From contig DRMH01000113.1 in NCBI GenBank assembly GCA_011322625.1, positions 1 through 52,902 of the forward strand: a stretch of DNA of 52,902 bases. Direction: 5' to 3'. Of the stretch, positions 25,075-34,900 are shown piece after piece (the stretch's first letter is position 1; every line of letters starts with the position of its first letter). This DNA is from Thermosulfurimonas dismutans (GTDB taxonomy: Bacteria; Desulfobacterota; Thermodesulfobacteria; Thermodesulfobacteriales; Thermodesulfobacteriaceae). The notes under the pieces were generated by a model. It worked only from the letters and a program-made list of their open reading frames with translations. It was not told the DNA's origin and ran no database searches. The translations under genes and the position numbers were made by a program.

Positions 25075-27000
25075 ATGAAAGATCGGTGGAACGTTCTTCT
25101 GCTGGGGCTCATGGTCCTGGGCGCCCTGATCCCCGCCCTGGGAGTGGTAGGAAGACCCTGGGTCTTCCTCTTTCCGGCCCTGGTACTCTTCCTGGCCGGG
25201 GTCCTTCTCCTCCGAATCAGAAAAAGCCATCGGGCCTCCGGCGAGATCCTGGCCGTGCTGGATGACTTCCTGCATCTTCAATTCCAGAAAGGGGTCTGCG
25301 AAAGGGAAACCGGGATCACTGACCCCACCCTCAAGAAGGCCATGAACTTTGCGGCCCTGGTGGCCGGATATTTCTCCACCGTCCAGCAGCAGGCCCGGGT
25401 CCTCAATGAAATCAAAGATTTCCTGGAGGAATCGACGCAAAAAATGGTTAATTTCTACGAGAAATCCGATTACCTGGCCCTGGACCTCTATAATTCCTCC
25501 GAGCAGGCCGCCAGAGACGTGGAGGTCCTCTCCCGGGCCCTCACCGATCTGAACACCGCCGCCGGGGAGATCGCCTCCAACATCACCCACACCGCTCAGA
25601 AGACCTCCGAGGCCCGGGAACTGGCCATGCAGGCCAAGGAAACCATAGAAACCCTTCTGGCCAGCACCGATCGCATCGGATCCGTGGCCCAGGTAATCAA
25701 CGAGATCGCCGACCAGACCAATCTCCTGGCCTTAAACGCCACCATCGAGGCAGCCCGGGCCGGGGAGGCCGGGAAGGGGTTCGCCGTAGTGGCCAACGAA
25801 GTCAAGGAACTGGCCCGCCAGACCGCCGAGGCCACCAAGGAAATCGGCAAAATCATCCAGGAGATCCAGCAGGAAACCCATAAGGCCGTCTCCGCGGTGG
25901 AAAACATCACCCAGGGCGTCCTGGAGATCGACAACATGACCTCCACCATCGCCGCGGCCAGCGAGGAACAGACCGCCACCATCGGGGACATCACCCAGAA
26001 CATCGAAAACGTGCAGGAGGTGGTGCGGAAGACCTACGAGGGCTCCCAGGCCCTGATGCGGCATACCAAGGAGTTCGCCGAGATGCGCTCCCTGATGGAG
26101 GCCTTCCAGCTATCCATGGAAAGCGTGGCCCTGGAAAACAATATGCTCTTCCACGGTTTCTCGGTGGATCATCGTTTCTTCGCCCAGCTCAAGGATTGCA
26201 TGGAACCCTTCTGCCGGGTGGAACTGGTGCTCCTGCGCCACTACCAGTGGATGAACGAGGTCCTGAACGGGCTGGTGCTGGGGAAACCCCCGGAGGTGGA
26301 GATCGATCCCGAACGCTGTGCCCTGGGGACCTTCCTCCGGGAATACCGCCGATTCTCGCCGCAGGAGGAGGGCCTGATCCAGGAAATCCGGCCGGTACAC
26401 GAGGAATTCCATCGCAGTGCCGAAGAGATCCAGCGTTACCTGACCCAGGGGAACCGCAGCGGGGCCCTGGAGGTCTTTCGCAGGAAGACCCTGCCCCGTT
26501 TCATCAGGTTGAGCGAACTCTTCGGACGCTGGCTCTCCCTCCTCAGTAATCGCCAGATGGCGGTCCTGGAACTCGAGAGCCGGGAAGAGGAGGAGGTCTT
26601 CATGGCCTTCGGACCGGAACTGGAGACCGGCATTCAGGAGATAGACCAGCAACACCGCAAACTGGTGAACCTGGTTAACCGTCTCTATCGCGCGGTCAAG
26701 GCCGGAGAGGGGCAGCAGGTCCTGGGAGAGATCCTCCAGGAACTGGTAGCCTACACCGACTATCACTTCAAAACCGAGGAATACTATTTCGACCGTTATC
26801 AGTATCCCGAGGGAGAGATCCACAAGGAGATCCATCGCAAACTCACGGCCAAGGTGCTGGATTTCAAGGAAAAGTTCGAAAAGGGCGAGGCCACCCTCTC
26901 CTACGATCTCCTGAACTTCCTCAAGGACTGGCTGGTCAACCACATCGGAAAGACGGATCGGAAATACGGCCCCTTCCTCCGCGAAAAGGGGGTCAAGTAG
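25075..27000 (+). CDS. Chemoreceptor with MCP signalling, CZB and C-terminal hemerythrin domains
   Basis: The protein has 641 residues. Two membrane helices (about 6-25 and 28-47) with almost no periplasmic loop are followed by a coiled region and an MCP hairpin, tip about 210-247 ([20 protein letters not shown]). Then comes a CZB-type zinc domain with His389, Cys415 (CALGTF), His442 and/or His446, and a bacteriohemerythrin with all expected di-iron ligands: His527, His564, Glu568, His583, His587, His623, Asp628. Sensing is therefore cytoplasmic. Hemerythrin binds O2; CZB domains sense zinc or hypochlorous acid in known receptors. An O2/oxidant chemotaxis role is inferred. There is no HAMP domain. 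GGGAGG precedes the ATG. It overlaps convergent sbcD by 8 nt. Confidence 0.92.
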   Translation: MKDRWNVLLLGLMVLGALIPALGVVGRPWVFLFPALVLFLAGVLLLRIRKSHRASGEILAVLDDFLHLQFQKGVCERETGITDPTLKKAMNFAALVAGYFSTVQQQARVLNEIKDFLEESTQKMVNFYEKSDYLALDLYNSSEQAARDVEVLSRALTDLNTAAGEIASNITHTAQKTSEARELAMQAKETIETLLASTDRIGSVAQVINEIADQTNLLALNATIEAARAGEAGKGFAVVANEVKELARQTAEATKEIGKIIQEIQQETHKAVSAVENITQGVLEIDNMTSTIAAASEEQTATIGDITQNIENVQEVVRKTYEGSQALMRHTKEFAEMRSLMEAFQLSMESVALENNMLFHGFSVDHRFFAQLKDCMEPFCRVELVLLRHYQWMNEVLNGLVLGKPPEVEIDPERCALGTFLREYRRFSPQEEGLIQEIRPVHEEFHRSAEEIQRYLTQGNRSGALEVFRRKTLPRFIRLSELFGRWLSLLSNRQMAVLELESREEEEVFMAFGPELETGIQEIDQQHRKLVNLVNRLYRAVKAGEGQQVLGEILQELVAYTDYHFKTEEYYFDRYQYPEGEIHKEIHRKLTAKVLDFKEKFEKGEATLSYDLLNFLKDWLVNHIGKTDRKYGPFLREKGVK

Positions 27001-28111
27001 AATCGAGCCGGTTCAGGGCTTCCCGCAGAAGGCCCTCCTCCTCGGCGGTGGGGGGCCTTCCCTCTATCTCCTGAAGGAAAAGCCGGAAGAGGCGCAGGGG
27101 ATCGTGGAGATCCCCTTTTTCGATCCGGCGGATCTCTCCGGCAAGGCCCCGGAGGGCCGGGGTTTCCAGGGCCAGAAGCCCGGGAAAGACCCTCTTCAAT
27201 CGCTCAAAGGCCTGGGGAACCGGGGTTTCGTCTTCCAGGATTACCTTTACGTATCCGGAGTATCCGGGCCCCTGCAGGAGCTCGGCAAAGGTGCCGCGCA
27301 GGACCTTTAGCTCCCAGGAGGAAAGGGGGATGAATTCCCGGGAGGGCCCACCCTCTCCGGAAAACTCAAACATCCATACCCCGCGGGGAATCACCTTCTC
27401 GCTGAAGGACAGAGGATAGGGGGAACCGGCATAGAAGATATTCGGGGCCGGCTGCTGGGGCCGATGGAGATGCCCCAGGAGCACCAGATCCAGGGAGGCG
27501 AAGATCTCCGCCGCAAGGGCCTCCTCGCCTCCTACCCAGAGTTCCTCCCCGGTCTCTTCTTTTTCTCCACCCTCCACCAGGATATGGGCCACCAGGATCC
27601 GGCGTTCCTTACCGGAGGGGATTCCCTGAAGCAAAACCCGCCAGAGATCCCCGAAACCCCCGGAGAACTCCGCGGGCAGAAGCCCGCGGGACTCCAGCAC
27701 CTCCCGCAGCACCAGGGGAGGAAGATGGGGGACCCCGTAAACCCGGATACCCCCCAGGTCCAGAGGAGAGAAGAGGAGGTCCTCACCGGTAACCAGGTGG
27801 ATGCCCAGGCGGGAGAGGAGCTCGCGTCCGAAGGCCAGACGTTCGCGACTGTCGTGGTTTCCGGGAAGGAGCAAGACCCGGATGCCCTCGGCATGAAGCC
27901 GGGTCAGGATCTCGCTCAGGAGCTGCACCGCCTCGGCCGGGGGGACGGAACGATCGAAGACATCCCCGGCCACCACCAGGAGATCCGGCCGCAGGTCCCG
28001 GAGAAGCGGGCAGAATTCCGTCTCAAAGAACCGGGCCTGATCCGCGGTGAGATGCACCCCGTAGAGGAGTTTCCCCAGATGCCAGTCCGCGGTGTGGACT
28101 ATCCGCACCAT
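26993..28111 (-). CDS. sbcD: SbcD/Mre11-type exonuclease subunit
   Basis: This is the nuclease subunit partnering SbcC. The 372 residues include the calcineurin-like phosphoesterase motifs HTADWHLGK (6-14), [16 protein letters not shown] and GHLHRPQ, which supply the two-metal site. The C-terminal half is the SbcD capping region. The start overlaps argH by 13 nt; it is the last gene of pyrB-pyrC-argH-sbcD. sbcC lies apart at 10797-13799, so the two halves of the complex must be balanced from separate transcripts. Confidence 0.94.
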   Translation of the reverse strand: MVRIVHTADWHLGKLLYGVHLTADQARFFETEFCPLLRDLRPDLLVVAGDVFDRSVPPAEAVQLLSEILTRLHAEGIRVLLLPGNHDSRERLAFGRELLSRLGIHLVTGEDLLFSPLDLGGIRVYGVPHLPPLVLREVLESRGLLPAEFSGGFGDLWRVLLQGIPSGKERRILVAHILVEGGEKEETGEELWVGGEEALAAEIFASLDLVLLGHLHRPQQPAPNIFYAGSPYPLSFSEKVIPRGVWMFEFSGEGGPSREFIPLSSWELKVLRGTFAELLQGPGYSGYVKVILEDETPVPQAFERLKRVFPGLLALETPALRGLAGEIRRIEKGDLHDPLRLFRLFLQEIEGRPPTAEEEGLLREALNRLDST

Positions 28112-29496
28112 TCCTCTTCCAGCTCCCGGCGGGCGGTCTCCAGGGCCTCCCTGACCCGTTCCGGAGAGGTACCGCCCGGGGTGCGTCTCCGGGCCACGGA
28201 CCCCTCCACGGTAAGCCAGGCATAGACGTCCTGGTCTATCCTCTCGCAGAGGCCCTGCAATTCGGAGAGGGGAAGTTCCCAGAGTTTGACCCCTTTTTCC
28301 TCGGCCCGGGCCACAATCCTTCCGGCCAGGTGATGGGCCTCGCGAAAGGGGACCCCCTTTAACACCAGATAATCGGCCAGATCCGTGGCCGTGGTGTATC
28401 CCTCCTCGGCCATGGCCCGCATACGTTCGGCCCGGGGACGAAGGCCCTCCACCATGAGGGCCGCCAGGGTCAGCGAGGCCCTCAGGGTGTCCACGGTGTC
28501 GAAAACCGGTTCCTTGTCCTCCTGCAAATCGCGATTATAGGTGAGGGGAAGACCTTTCATCACCGTGAGAAGGGCCATAAGGTGGCCGTAAACCCTGCCG
28601 GTCTTGCCCCGGATGAGTTCAGCCACATCCGGATTTTTCTTCTGGGGCATGATGGAGGAACCGGTGCACAGGGCATCGGGCAGATCGATGAACCCGAATT
28701 CGGGACTCATCCAGAGGATGATCTCTTCGCTGAGACGGGAAAGATGCATCATGGTAAGGGCCGAGGCGAAGAGGAACTCCAGGGCGAAGTCCCGATCCGA
28801 AACCGCATCCATGGAGTTGCGCGCGGGTTCGCGGAACCCCAGGAGCCGGGCCGCCAGATCGCGGTCCAGGGGATACGGGGTTCCGGCCAGGGCCGCCGCC
28901 CCCAGCGGACACACCTCCAGCCGGCGCCGGAGATCCCGAAAACGTTCCGTATCCCGCCGGAACATTTCGTAATAGGCCAGAAGATGGTGGGAAAGGAGTA
29001 CCGGCTGGGCATGTTGAAGATGGGTAAACCCCGGGAGGATAACCCCGAAGACCTCCTCGGCCTTCTCTACCAGGGCCTGCCGCAGGGCCAGCAATTCCTG
29101 CAGGATCTCCCCGGTCTCGGCCAGGAGGTAAAGCCTGAAATCCGTGGCCACCTGGTCGTTACGGCTGCGTCCGGTATGGAGTTTACCGGCCAGCGGCCCC
29201 ACCTTCTCCCGCAGGGCCATTTCCAGGTTCATGTGCACGTCTTCCAGCTCCCTCCGGAAGACGAACTTCCCGCTCCGGATCTCCTCTTCGATCTCGCGCA
29301 GCCCCTGCGAGAGAACCCGGGCCTCCTCCGGGCTGAGGAGTCCGGCCTTGCGGAGGACCTCCACGTGGGCCAGGTTGACCCGGATATCGTAGAGGGCCAG
29401 TCGTTGATCGAAGGAAACCGATTCCGTGAATTCTTCCACCAGTGCGTGGGTGGCCTCCCGGAAACGGCCTCCCCAGGGTTTCTTCACTCCGGCCAT
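28099..29496 (-). CDS. argH: Argininosuccinate lyase
   Basis: ArgH splits argininosuccinate into arginine and fumarate in the last step of arginine synthesis. The 465 residues begin with KPWGGRFREATHALVEEFTES and carry TGRSRNDQVATDFRLY, the catalytic-serine loop GSSIMPQKKNPD of the fumarase/aspartase superfamily, and a YTTATDLADYLV end. GGGAGG precedes the ATG. It overlaps pyrC by 13 nt and sbcD by 13 nt. The shared operon links arginine and pyrimidine synthesis, which both draw on carbamoyl phosphate. Confidence 0.97.
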   Translation of the reverse strand: MAGVKKPWGGRFREATHALVEEFTESVSFDQRLALYDIRVNLAHVEVLRKAGLLSPEEARVLSQGLREIEEEIRSGKFVFRRELEDVHMNLEMALREKVGPLAGKLHTGRSRNDQVATDFRLYLLAETGEILQELLALRQALVEKAEEVFGVILPGFTHLQHAQPVLLSHHLLAYYEMFRRDTERFRDLRRRLEVCPLGAAALAGTPYPLDRDLAARLLGFREPARNSMDAVSDRDFALEFLFASALTMMHLSRLSEEIILWMSPEFGFIDLPDALCTGSSIMPQKKNPDVAELIRGKTGRVYGHLMALLTVMKGLPLTYNRDLQEDKEPVFDTVDTLRASLTLAALMVEGLRPRAERMRAMAEEGYTTATDLADYLVLKGVPFREAHHLAGRIVARAEEKGVKLWELPLSELQGLCERIDQDVYAWLTVEGSVARRRTPGGTSPERVREALETARRELEEEWCG

Positions 29497-30794
29497 ACGA
29501 TTCGTCCTCCCACCACGGTAAGCACCGCCCGTCCGCGCATCTCCCGGCCCAGAAAAGGAGTGTTCTTGTTCTTGGAGTGCAGCTCCTCCTCGGTGACCAC
29601 CCAGACCCGATCCGGATCGATGAGGGTGAGGTCGGCCGGAGAACCGGGCTTGAGGGTGCCTCCGGGGACCCCCAGGATGCGGGCCGGATTGGTGGAGAGG
29701 AGTTCGGCCATGCGCAGAGGGGTAATGACCCCCTCCCGCACCAGATTCAGGGTAAGGGGCACCGCGGTTTCCAGGCCGATCATCCCGAAGGCCGCAGCCG
29801 GGAACTCCACTTCTTTCTCCAGGGGGCTGTGCGGGGCGTGGTCGGTGGCGATGACCTGGATAAGCCCCTCGGACAGGGCCTCGCGGATGGCCAGACGGTC
29901 GTCCTCGCTTCGGAGCGGCGGATTCACCTTGGCCAGGGTATTGTAGTCCAGGACCGCCTCTTCGGTAAGGGTAAAGTAATGGGGAGCGGTTTCCGCGGTA
30001 ACCGGAAGCCCGCTTTCCCGGGCCCGGCGCAGGATCTCCACCGCGGCCGCGGTGGAGACATGGGCGATGTGTACGGGATAACCCACCAGGGCCGCCAGGG
30101 CTACCTCCCGAAAGACCGCCACCGCCTCGGCTTCGGCCGGGATACCCTTCACCCCGAGCCGGGCCGAGACCGGACCCTCGTTTACCTGGCCTCCGGCGGA
30201 AAGCCCCGGATCCTCGGCATGGGAAATCACGGTGAGATCGAAGCTTCGGGCGTACTCCAGGGCCAGACGCATGAGCCCGGAATCAGCCACCGGACGACCA
30301 TCGTCGGAGACCGCCACCGCCCCGGCCTCGCGAAGCTCCCCGAAGGGAGCAAGCTCCCGCCCCTCCTGTCCCCTGGAAATACAGGCTACCGGATAGACCC
30401 TGGCCCGCCCCACCTCCCGGGCCCGGTCCAGGATATAACGGGTTACCTCCGGGGAATCGTTCGGGGGGCGGGTATTGGGCATACAGGCCACCGCGGTAAA
30501 CCCTCCGGCCACCGCGGCCCGTAAACCGCTCTCCAGATCCTCCTTCCATTCCTCACCGGGTTCCCGCAGATGGACATGCATATCCACCAGCCCGGGAAGG
30601 AGCCAGCATCCCCGGGCCTCAATCACCTGCACCCCCTCCTCCACCGGGATCTCCCGGTCCAGGGCGGCAATGCGCCCCCCCTCCACCAGGAGATCCCCCT
30701 CCTGGTCCAGCCCCTGGGAGGGATCCAGGATCCGGGCTCCGCGAATAAGGAACCGCTCCGTGTTCAGAGATTCTTCCTCCATGGTTTTTCCCAT
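29484..30794 (-). CDS. pyrC: Dihydroorotase
   Basis: PyrC closes carbamoyl aspartate to dihydroorotate. The 436 residues match the type I (class I) dihydroorotases: DMHVHLREPG supplies the first metal histidines, SDDGRPVADSG and SHAEDP follow, and TDHAPH holds the catalytic Asp. 'IAHVSTAAAVE' is also conserved. The metal-binding residues are all present, so this is the active form rather than the inactive PyrC' partner of aspartate carbamoyltransferase. It starts 3 nt after pyrB ends. Confidence 0.95.
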   Translation of the reverse strand: MGKTMEEESLNTERFLIRGARILDPSQGLDQEGDLLVEGGRIAALDREIPVEEGVQVIEARGCWLLPGLVDMHVHLREPGEEWKEDLESGLRAAVAGGFTAVACMPNTRPPNDSPEVTRYILDRAREVGRARVYPVACISRGQEGRELAPFGELREAGAVAVSDDGRPVADSGLMRLALEYARSFDLTVISHAEDPGLSAGGQVNEGPVSARLGVKGIPAEAEAVAVFREVALAALVGYPVHIAHVSTAAAVEILRRARESGLPVTAETAPHYFTLTEEAVLDYNTLAKVNPPLRSEDDRLAIREALSEGLIQVIATDHAPHSPLEKEVEFPAAAFGMIGLETAVPLTLNLVREGVITPLRMAELLSTNPARILGVPGGTLKPGSPADLTLIDPDRVWVVTEEELHSKNKNTPFLGREMRGRAVLTVVGGRIVWPE

Positions 30795-30797
30795 CGT

Positions 30798-31733
30798 TCA
30801 GGCCTCACCGGCCTTGAGGAGAAGCAACAGCAGGGCCATCCTTACCGCCACCCCGTTTTCCACCTGTTCCAGGATAACCTGCCCGGGGAAATCCTCCAGT
30901 TCCGGGGCCAGTTCGATCCCCCAGTTGATGGGCCCGGGGTGCATGAGCAGGGCGCCTTCCGCGGCCTGGGCCAGGACCCTTCGATTCAGACCGAAAAAGC
31001 GGGCATATTCGTGCCAGCTCGGAAAAAGCGGTCGTCCGTGGCGTTCCTTCTGCACCCGCAGGGCCATTACCACCCCGGCCCCCTCCACGGCCTCCTCCAC
31101 CCGCAGACACACCCTGGCCCCCAGGGCCTCCCGCTCCGGGGGAAGAAGCGTCCCCGGGCCGGAAACATATACCTCGGCCCCCATCTTCCGGAAGATGAGG
31201 ATATCGGAATGGGCCACCCGGCTGTGTCGAATGTCTCCGATAATGGCCACCTTGAGCCCCCTGAGATCCGGCCCCTTCCTCTCCCAGACCGTAAGAAGAT
31301 CCAGCAGGGCCTGGGTGGGATGCTCGTGAAAGCCGTCCCCGGCGTTGATCACCGGGATCCTTACGTGTCGGGCCACGAAATGCGGCGCCCCGGAGGCCGG
31401 ATGACGAATCACGAAAAGATCCGGCCCCATGGCCATGAGGTTGCGCACCGTGTCCAGCAGGTTCTCCCCCTTCTCCAGGCTACTGCCGCGGGCCGAAAAA
31501 TTCAGCACCTCCGCCGAAAGCACCTTGGCCGCCCGCTCGAAGGAAAGACGGGTGCGGGTGCTGGGTTCAAAAAAAAGATTGGCCACCACCTTGCCCCGTA
31601 AGGTGGGCACCTTGGGTATGGGACGCCGGAGAATCTCCTTGAGATTGGCCGCGGTACGAAGAATAACTTCGATGTCCTCCCGTGAAAGAGGCCCTATCTC
31701 CAGGAGGTGTCGATGGGGAAACTCTATACCCAT
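30798..31733 (-). CDS. pyrB: Aspartate carbamoyltransferase catalytic subunit
   Basis: PyrB condenses carbamoyl phosphate and aspartate. The 311 residues contain the carbamoyl phosphate site FEPSTRTR (about 55-62), the swinging-loop region SSLEKGENLLDT, and HPTQALLDLLT with the catalytic His. It ends with PGPINWGIELAPEL. No pyrI regulatory subunit is present; with pyrC directly after it, a PyrB-PyrC complex like those of Aquifex or Thermus is possible. There is no ribosome site before the ATG, and a good promoter gives only a 7-nt leader. Confidence 0.96.
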   Translation of the reverse strand: MGIEFPHRHLLEIGPLSREDIEVILRTAANLKEILRRPIPKVPTLRGKVVANLFFEPSTRTRLSFERAAKVLSAEVLNFSARGSSLEKGENLLDTVRNLMAMGPDLFVIRHPASGAPHFVARHVRIPVINAGDGFHEHPTQALLDLLTVWERKGPDLRGLKVAIIGDIRHSRVAHSDILIFRKMGAEVYVSGPGTLLPPEREALGARVCLRVEEAVEGAGVVMALRVQKERHGRPLFPSWHEYARFFGLNRRVLAQAAEGALLMHPGPINWGIELAPELEDFPGQVILEQVENGVAVRMALLLLLLKAGEA

Positions 31734-31746
31734 GAGCTTATATCCC

Positions 31747-31775
31747 TATTTAGCCGAAACCTCCGCACCGATCAA
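31747..31775 (-). promoter_or_regulatory. Promoter of pyrB-pyrC-argH-sbcD
   Basis: TTGATC (31775-31770), a 17-nt spacer and TAAATA (31752-31747) place the start near 31740, 7 nt before the pyrB ATG. This leaves no room for a Shine-Dalgarno site. Confidence 0.5.
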
Positions 31776-31852
31776 CCCGAATTTTTCGGCTCGGACAAGG
31801 GACAGACGGGATATTAAAGACAATTAAGCGAAAACTCTCGCCTTTTGCAGCC

Positions 31853-31903
31853 CCAAAACCCCGCTTTTGGCCCTCAAAAAGGACAATTTCATCAGGGCCA
31901 AAA
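31853..31903. repeat. Overlapping inverted repeats in the pyrB-dnaE gap
   Basis: TTTTGGCCCT (31865-31874) is a perfect 10-bp inverted match to AGGGCCAAAA (31894-31903, 19-nt loop). Its first six bases also pair with CCAAAA at 31853-31858 (6-nt loop). The two hairpins exclude each other. The rest of the 255-nt gap (31734-31988) holds the pyrB promoter; I see no convincing dnaE promoter. Confidence 0.55.
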
Positions 31904-31988
31904 AATTTCGGGAAATGCCGGGGTTGGGTTTCGGGGCCGGACGATGAAGTCGGCAGGGGAAAGGGTAAAATTACACCCTGAGGTAGCC

Positions 31989-34900
31989 GTGGCTGAATTC
32001 GTACACCTCCATCTGCATACCGAGTGGAGTCTTCTGGACGGGGCCCTGCGGGTGGAGGACGTGGCCCGTAAGGCCCTGGAATACCGGATGCCGGCCGTGG
32101 CCATAACCGACCACGGGAACCTCTTCGGGGTCATCCATTTCTACGAAAAGATGCGGGAGGCCGGGGTCAAGCCCCTTATCGGCTGCGAGTTTTATGTGGC
32201 CCCGGGTTCCCGGTTCGAGAAGAAGGCCAAGAGCGCCCACGAGGCCGGCTATCACCTGGTGCTCCTGGCGGAAAACGAAACCGGCTATCGGCATCTATGT
32301 CGGCTGGCCACCCTGGCCCATTTCGAGGGATTTTACTGGAAACCCCGTATCGACAAGGAACTGCTCCAGAAATACAACGAGGGGCTCATCGCCCTTTCGG
32401 CCTGTCTGCACGGGGAAATACCCGCGGCCATCCTCTCCGGCGACCGGGATCGGGCCCTGCAGCTCATCCGAACCTACAGTCAGCTCTTCCCCGGGCGGTT
32501 CTATCTGGAGATCCAGGAAAACGGGCTTCCCGAGCAGAGGAAGGTCAATGAGGTGCTGATGGAGATGGCCGAACACCTGGGGCTCCCGGTGGTGGCCACC
32601 AACGACTGCCATTTCCTGTCCCCGGAGGACGCCTTCGTCCATGAGGTCCTGCTGTGTATCCAGACCGGGAAAACCTTGGACGACCCCAATCGGTTCCGGT
32701 TCGAGACCGATCAGGTCTATCTGGCCTCCCCGGAGGAGATGGCCCGCCGGTTCCGGGACTATCCTCCGGAGGTCCTTACCAATACGCTGGCCATTGCCGA
32801 AAGAATCAACCTGGAACTCCGCCTGGGGGAACCCCGGTTCCCGGTCTATCCCCTTCCGCCGGGCAAAAGCTACGAGGAAGTCTTTGAGGAGAAGGCCCGG
32901 CAGGGTTTCGAGAGGCGTCTGGCCGAACTGAAGAGCGGGGCGGGGCTCGCGGCTCCGGAGAGCGAGTACCGGGAACGTCTGGACTATGAGATCGAGGTCA
33001 TCAAGAAGAAGGGGTTTGCCAGTTATTTCCTTATCGTGGCTGACTTCATCGAATGGGCCCGCAGCCGGGGCATTCCGGTGGGGCCGGGACGGGGCTCGGC
33101 CGCCGGAAGCCTGGTGGCCTACGCCATGGGGATCACCAACCTGGATCCCATCCGGTACGGACTCCTCTTCGAAAGGTTCCTCAATGTGGAACGTACCAGT
33201 CTCCCGGATATCGATGTGGATTTCTGCATGGAGCGCCGGGACGAGGTGATCGAATACGTGCGTAACCGGTACGGAGGAGCGGATTACGTGGCCCAGATCG
33301 CCACCTTCGGGCAGCTCAAGGCCCGGGCCGTGGTGCGGGACGTGGGGCGGGCCCTGGGATTCAAACCCAAGGAGATCGATCCCCTGGCCAAACTCATCCC
33401 CGAGGGCCCCAACGTGAGCCTGGAAAAGGCCCTGGCCACCGAACCCCGTCTCCGGGAACTGGCCGAAAAGAACGAACGGGTGGGGAAGCTCTTCGCCATC
33501 GCCCGGGCCCTGGAAGGGCTCCCCCGACATTCCTCCACCCACGCCGCCGGGGTGGTCATCGCCGACCGGCCCCTCACCGAATATCTGCCCCTGATGAAGG
33601 GGGACAAGGGGGAAATCATCACCCAGTTCGACATGAAGGCCGTGGAAAAGATCGGCCTCATCAAGTTCGATTTCCTGGGGCTCAAGACCCTCACCATCCT
33701 GGATCGGGCGGTAAAGCTGGTGCGGGAGTATCACGGGGAGGAGGTGGATCTGAACCGCATCCCTCTCGACGACCCCCGGACCTTCGAGCTCCTGCGGCGG
33801 GGAGAAACCGACGCCGTGTTCCAACTGGAATCCCCGGGCATGAAGGACCTCCTGCGGCGGCTTCAGCCCACCAATTTCAACGACCTCATCGCGGTGCTGG
33901 CCCTCTATCGGCCCGGTCCCATCGAGTCCGGCATGGTGGATCAGTACGTGGAGGTCAAGCACGGACGCCGCAAACCCGACTATCTCCACCCCAAACTGGA
34001 ACCCATCCTGCGCGAAACCTACGGAGTGATCCTCTATCAGGAACAGGTGATGAAGATCGCCCAGGAACTGGCCGGCTACACCCTGGGCGAGGCCGATATT
34101 CTACGCAAGGCCATGGGCAAGAAGATCCCTGAGGTCATGGCCGAACAGCGGCAACGTTTCGTCTCCGGAGCGGTGGAACGGGGCATCGACCGCAGGCTGG
34201 CCGAACACATCTTCGACCTCATGGAAAAGTTTGCGGGTTACGGTTTCAACAAGAGTCATTCCGCGGCCTACGCCCTGGTGGCCTATCAAACCGCCTATCT
34301 CAAGGCCCATTATCCTCTGTGTTACATGGCTGCGGTGCTTTCCTACGAGGCCGGCCGGGCCGAGGAGGTGATGAAATACGTAGCGGTGTGCCGGCGCATG
34401 GGGATTGAGGTCTATCCCCCGGACATCAACGCCAGCCGGGTGGAATTCGCCCTGGAGGGGGAGGGCATCCGCTACGGTCTGGCGGCGGTAAAGAACGTGG
34501 GGCAGGCCGCGGTGGAGGAGATCGTAAGCGAACGCGAACGGGGCGGGCCCTTCCGCTCCTTCGAGGATTTCTGTCTGCGGATGGACCCGGGCAAGATCAA
34601 CCGCCGGGTGCTGGAGGCCCTGATCAAGGCCGGGGCCTTCGATAGTCTGGAACCCAACCGGGCCTTCCTCTTTCACAATCTGGAGGCGGTGATGGATTGG
34701 GCCCACCGGGAACGCGAAGCCCGTAGCCGGGGACAGATCTCCATCTTTGAGACCGCCGCTCCGGAAACCCGCCCGGTCTCCGGCCCCTCCCTGCGCGAAA
34801 TGCCGGACTGGCGTCCGGAGGAAAAACTCTTCCACGAACGGGAAGCCCTGGGCTTCTACCTCACTGGGCACCCTCTCTCGGTGTGGCGGGAATGGCTCTC

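Noticed and set aside
28582-29946. 454-residue plus-strand open frame across argH and pyrC
   Set aside because: It spans the overlap of two certain minus-strand genes and has no motif.
31845-31988. 48-residue N-terminal extension of dnaE
   Set aside because: It runs through intergenic inverted repeats, and family members start at the HLHLH strand. GTG 31989 has a ribosome site.
32295-33989. 564-residue minus-strand open frame opposite dnaE
   Set aside because: Antisense shadow of the conserved PHP and palm region; composition typical of a GC-rich complement with no recognisable domain.
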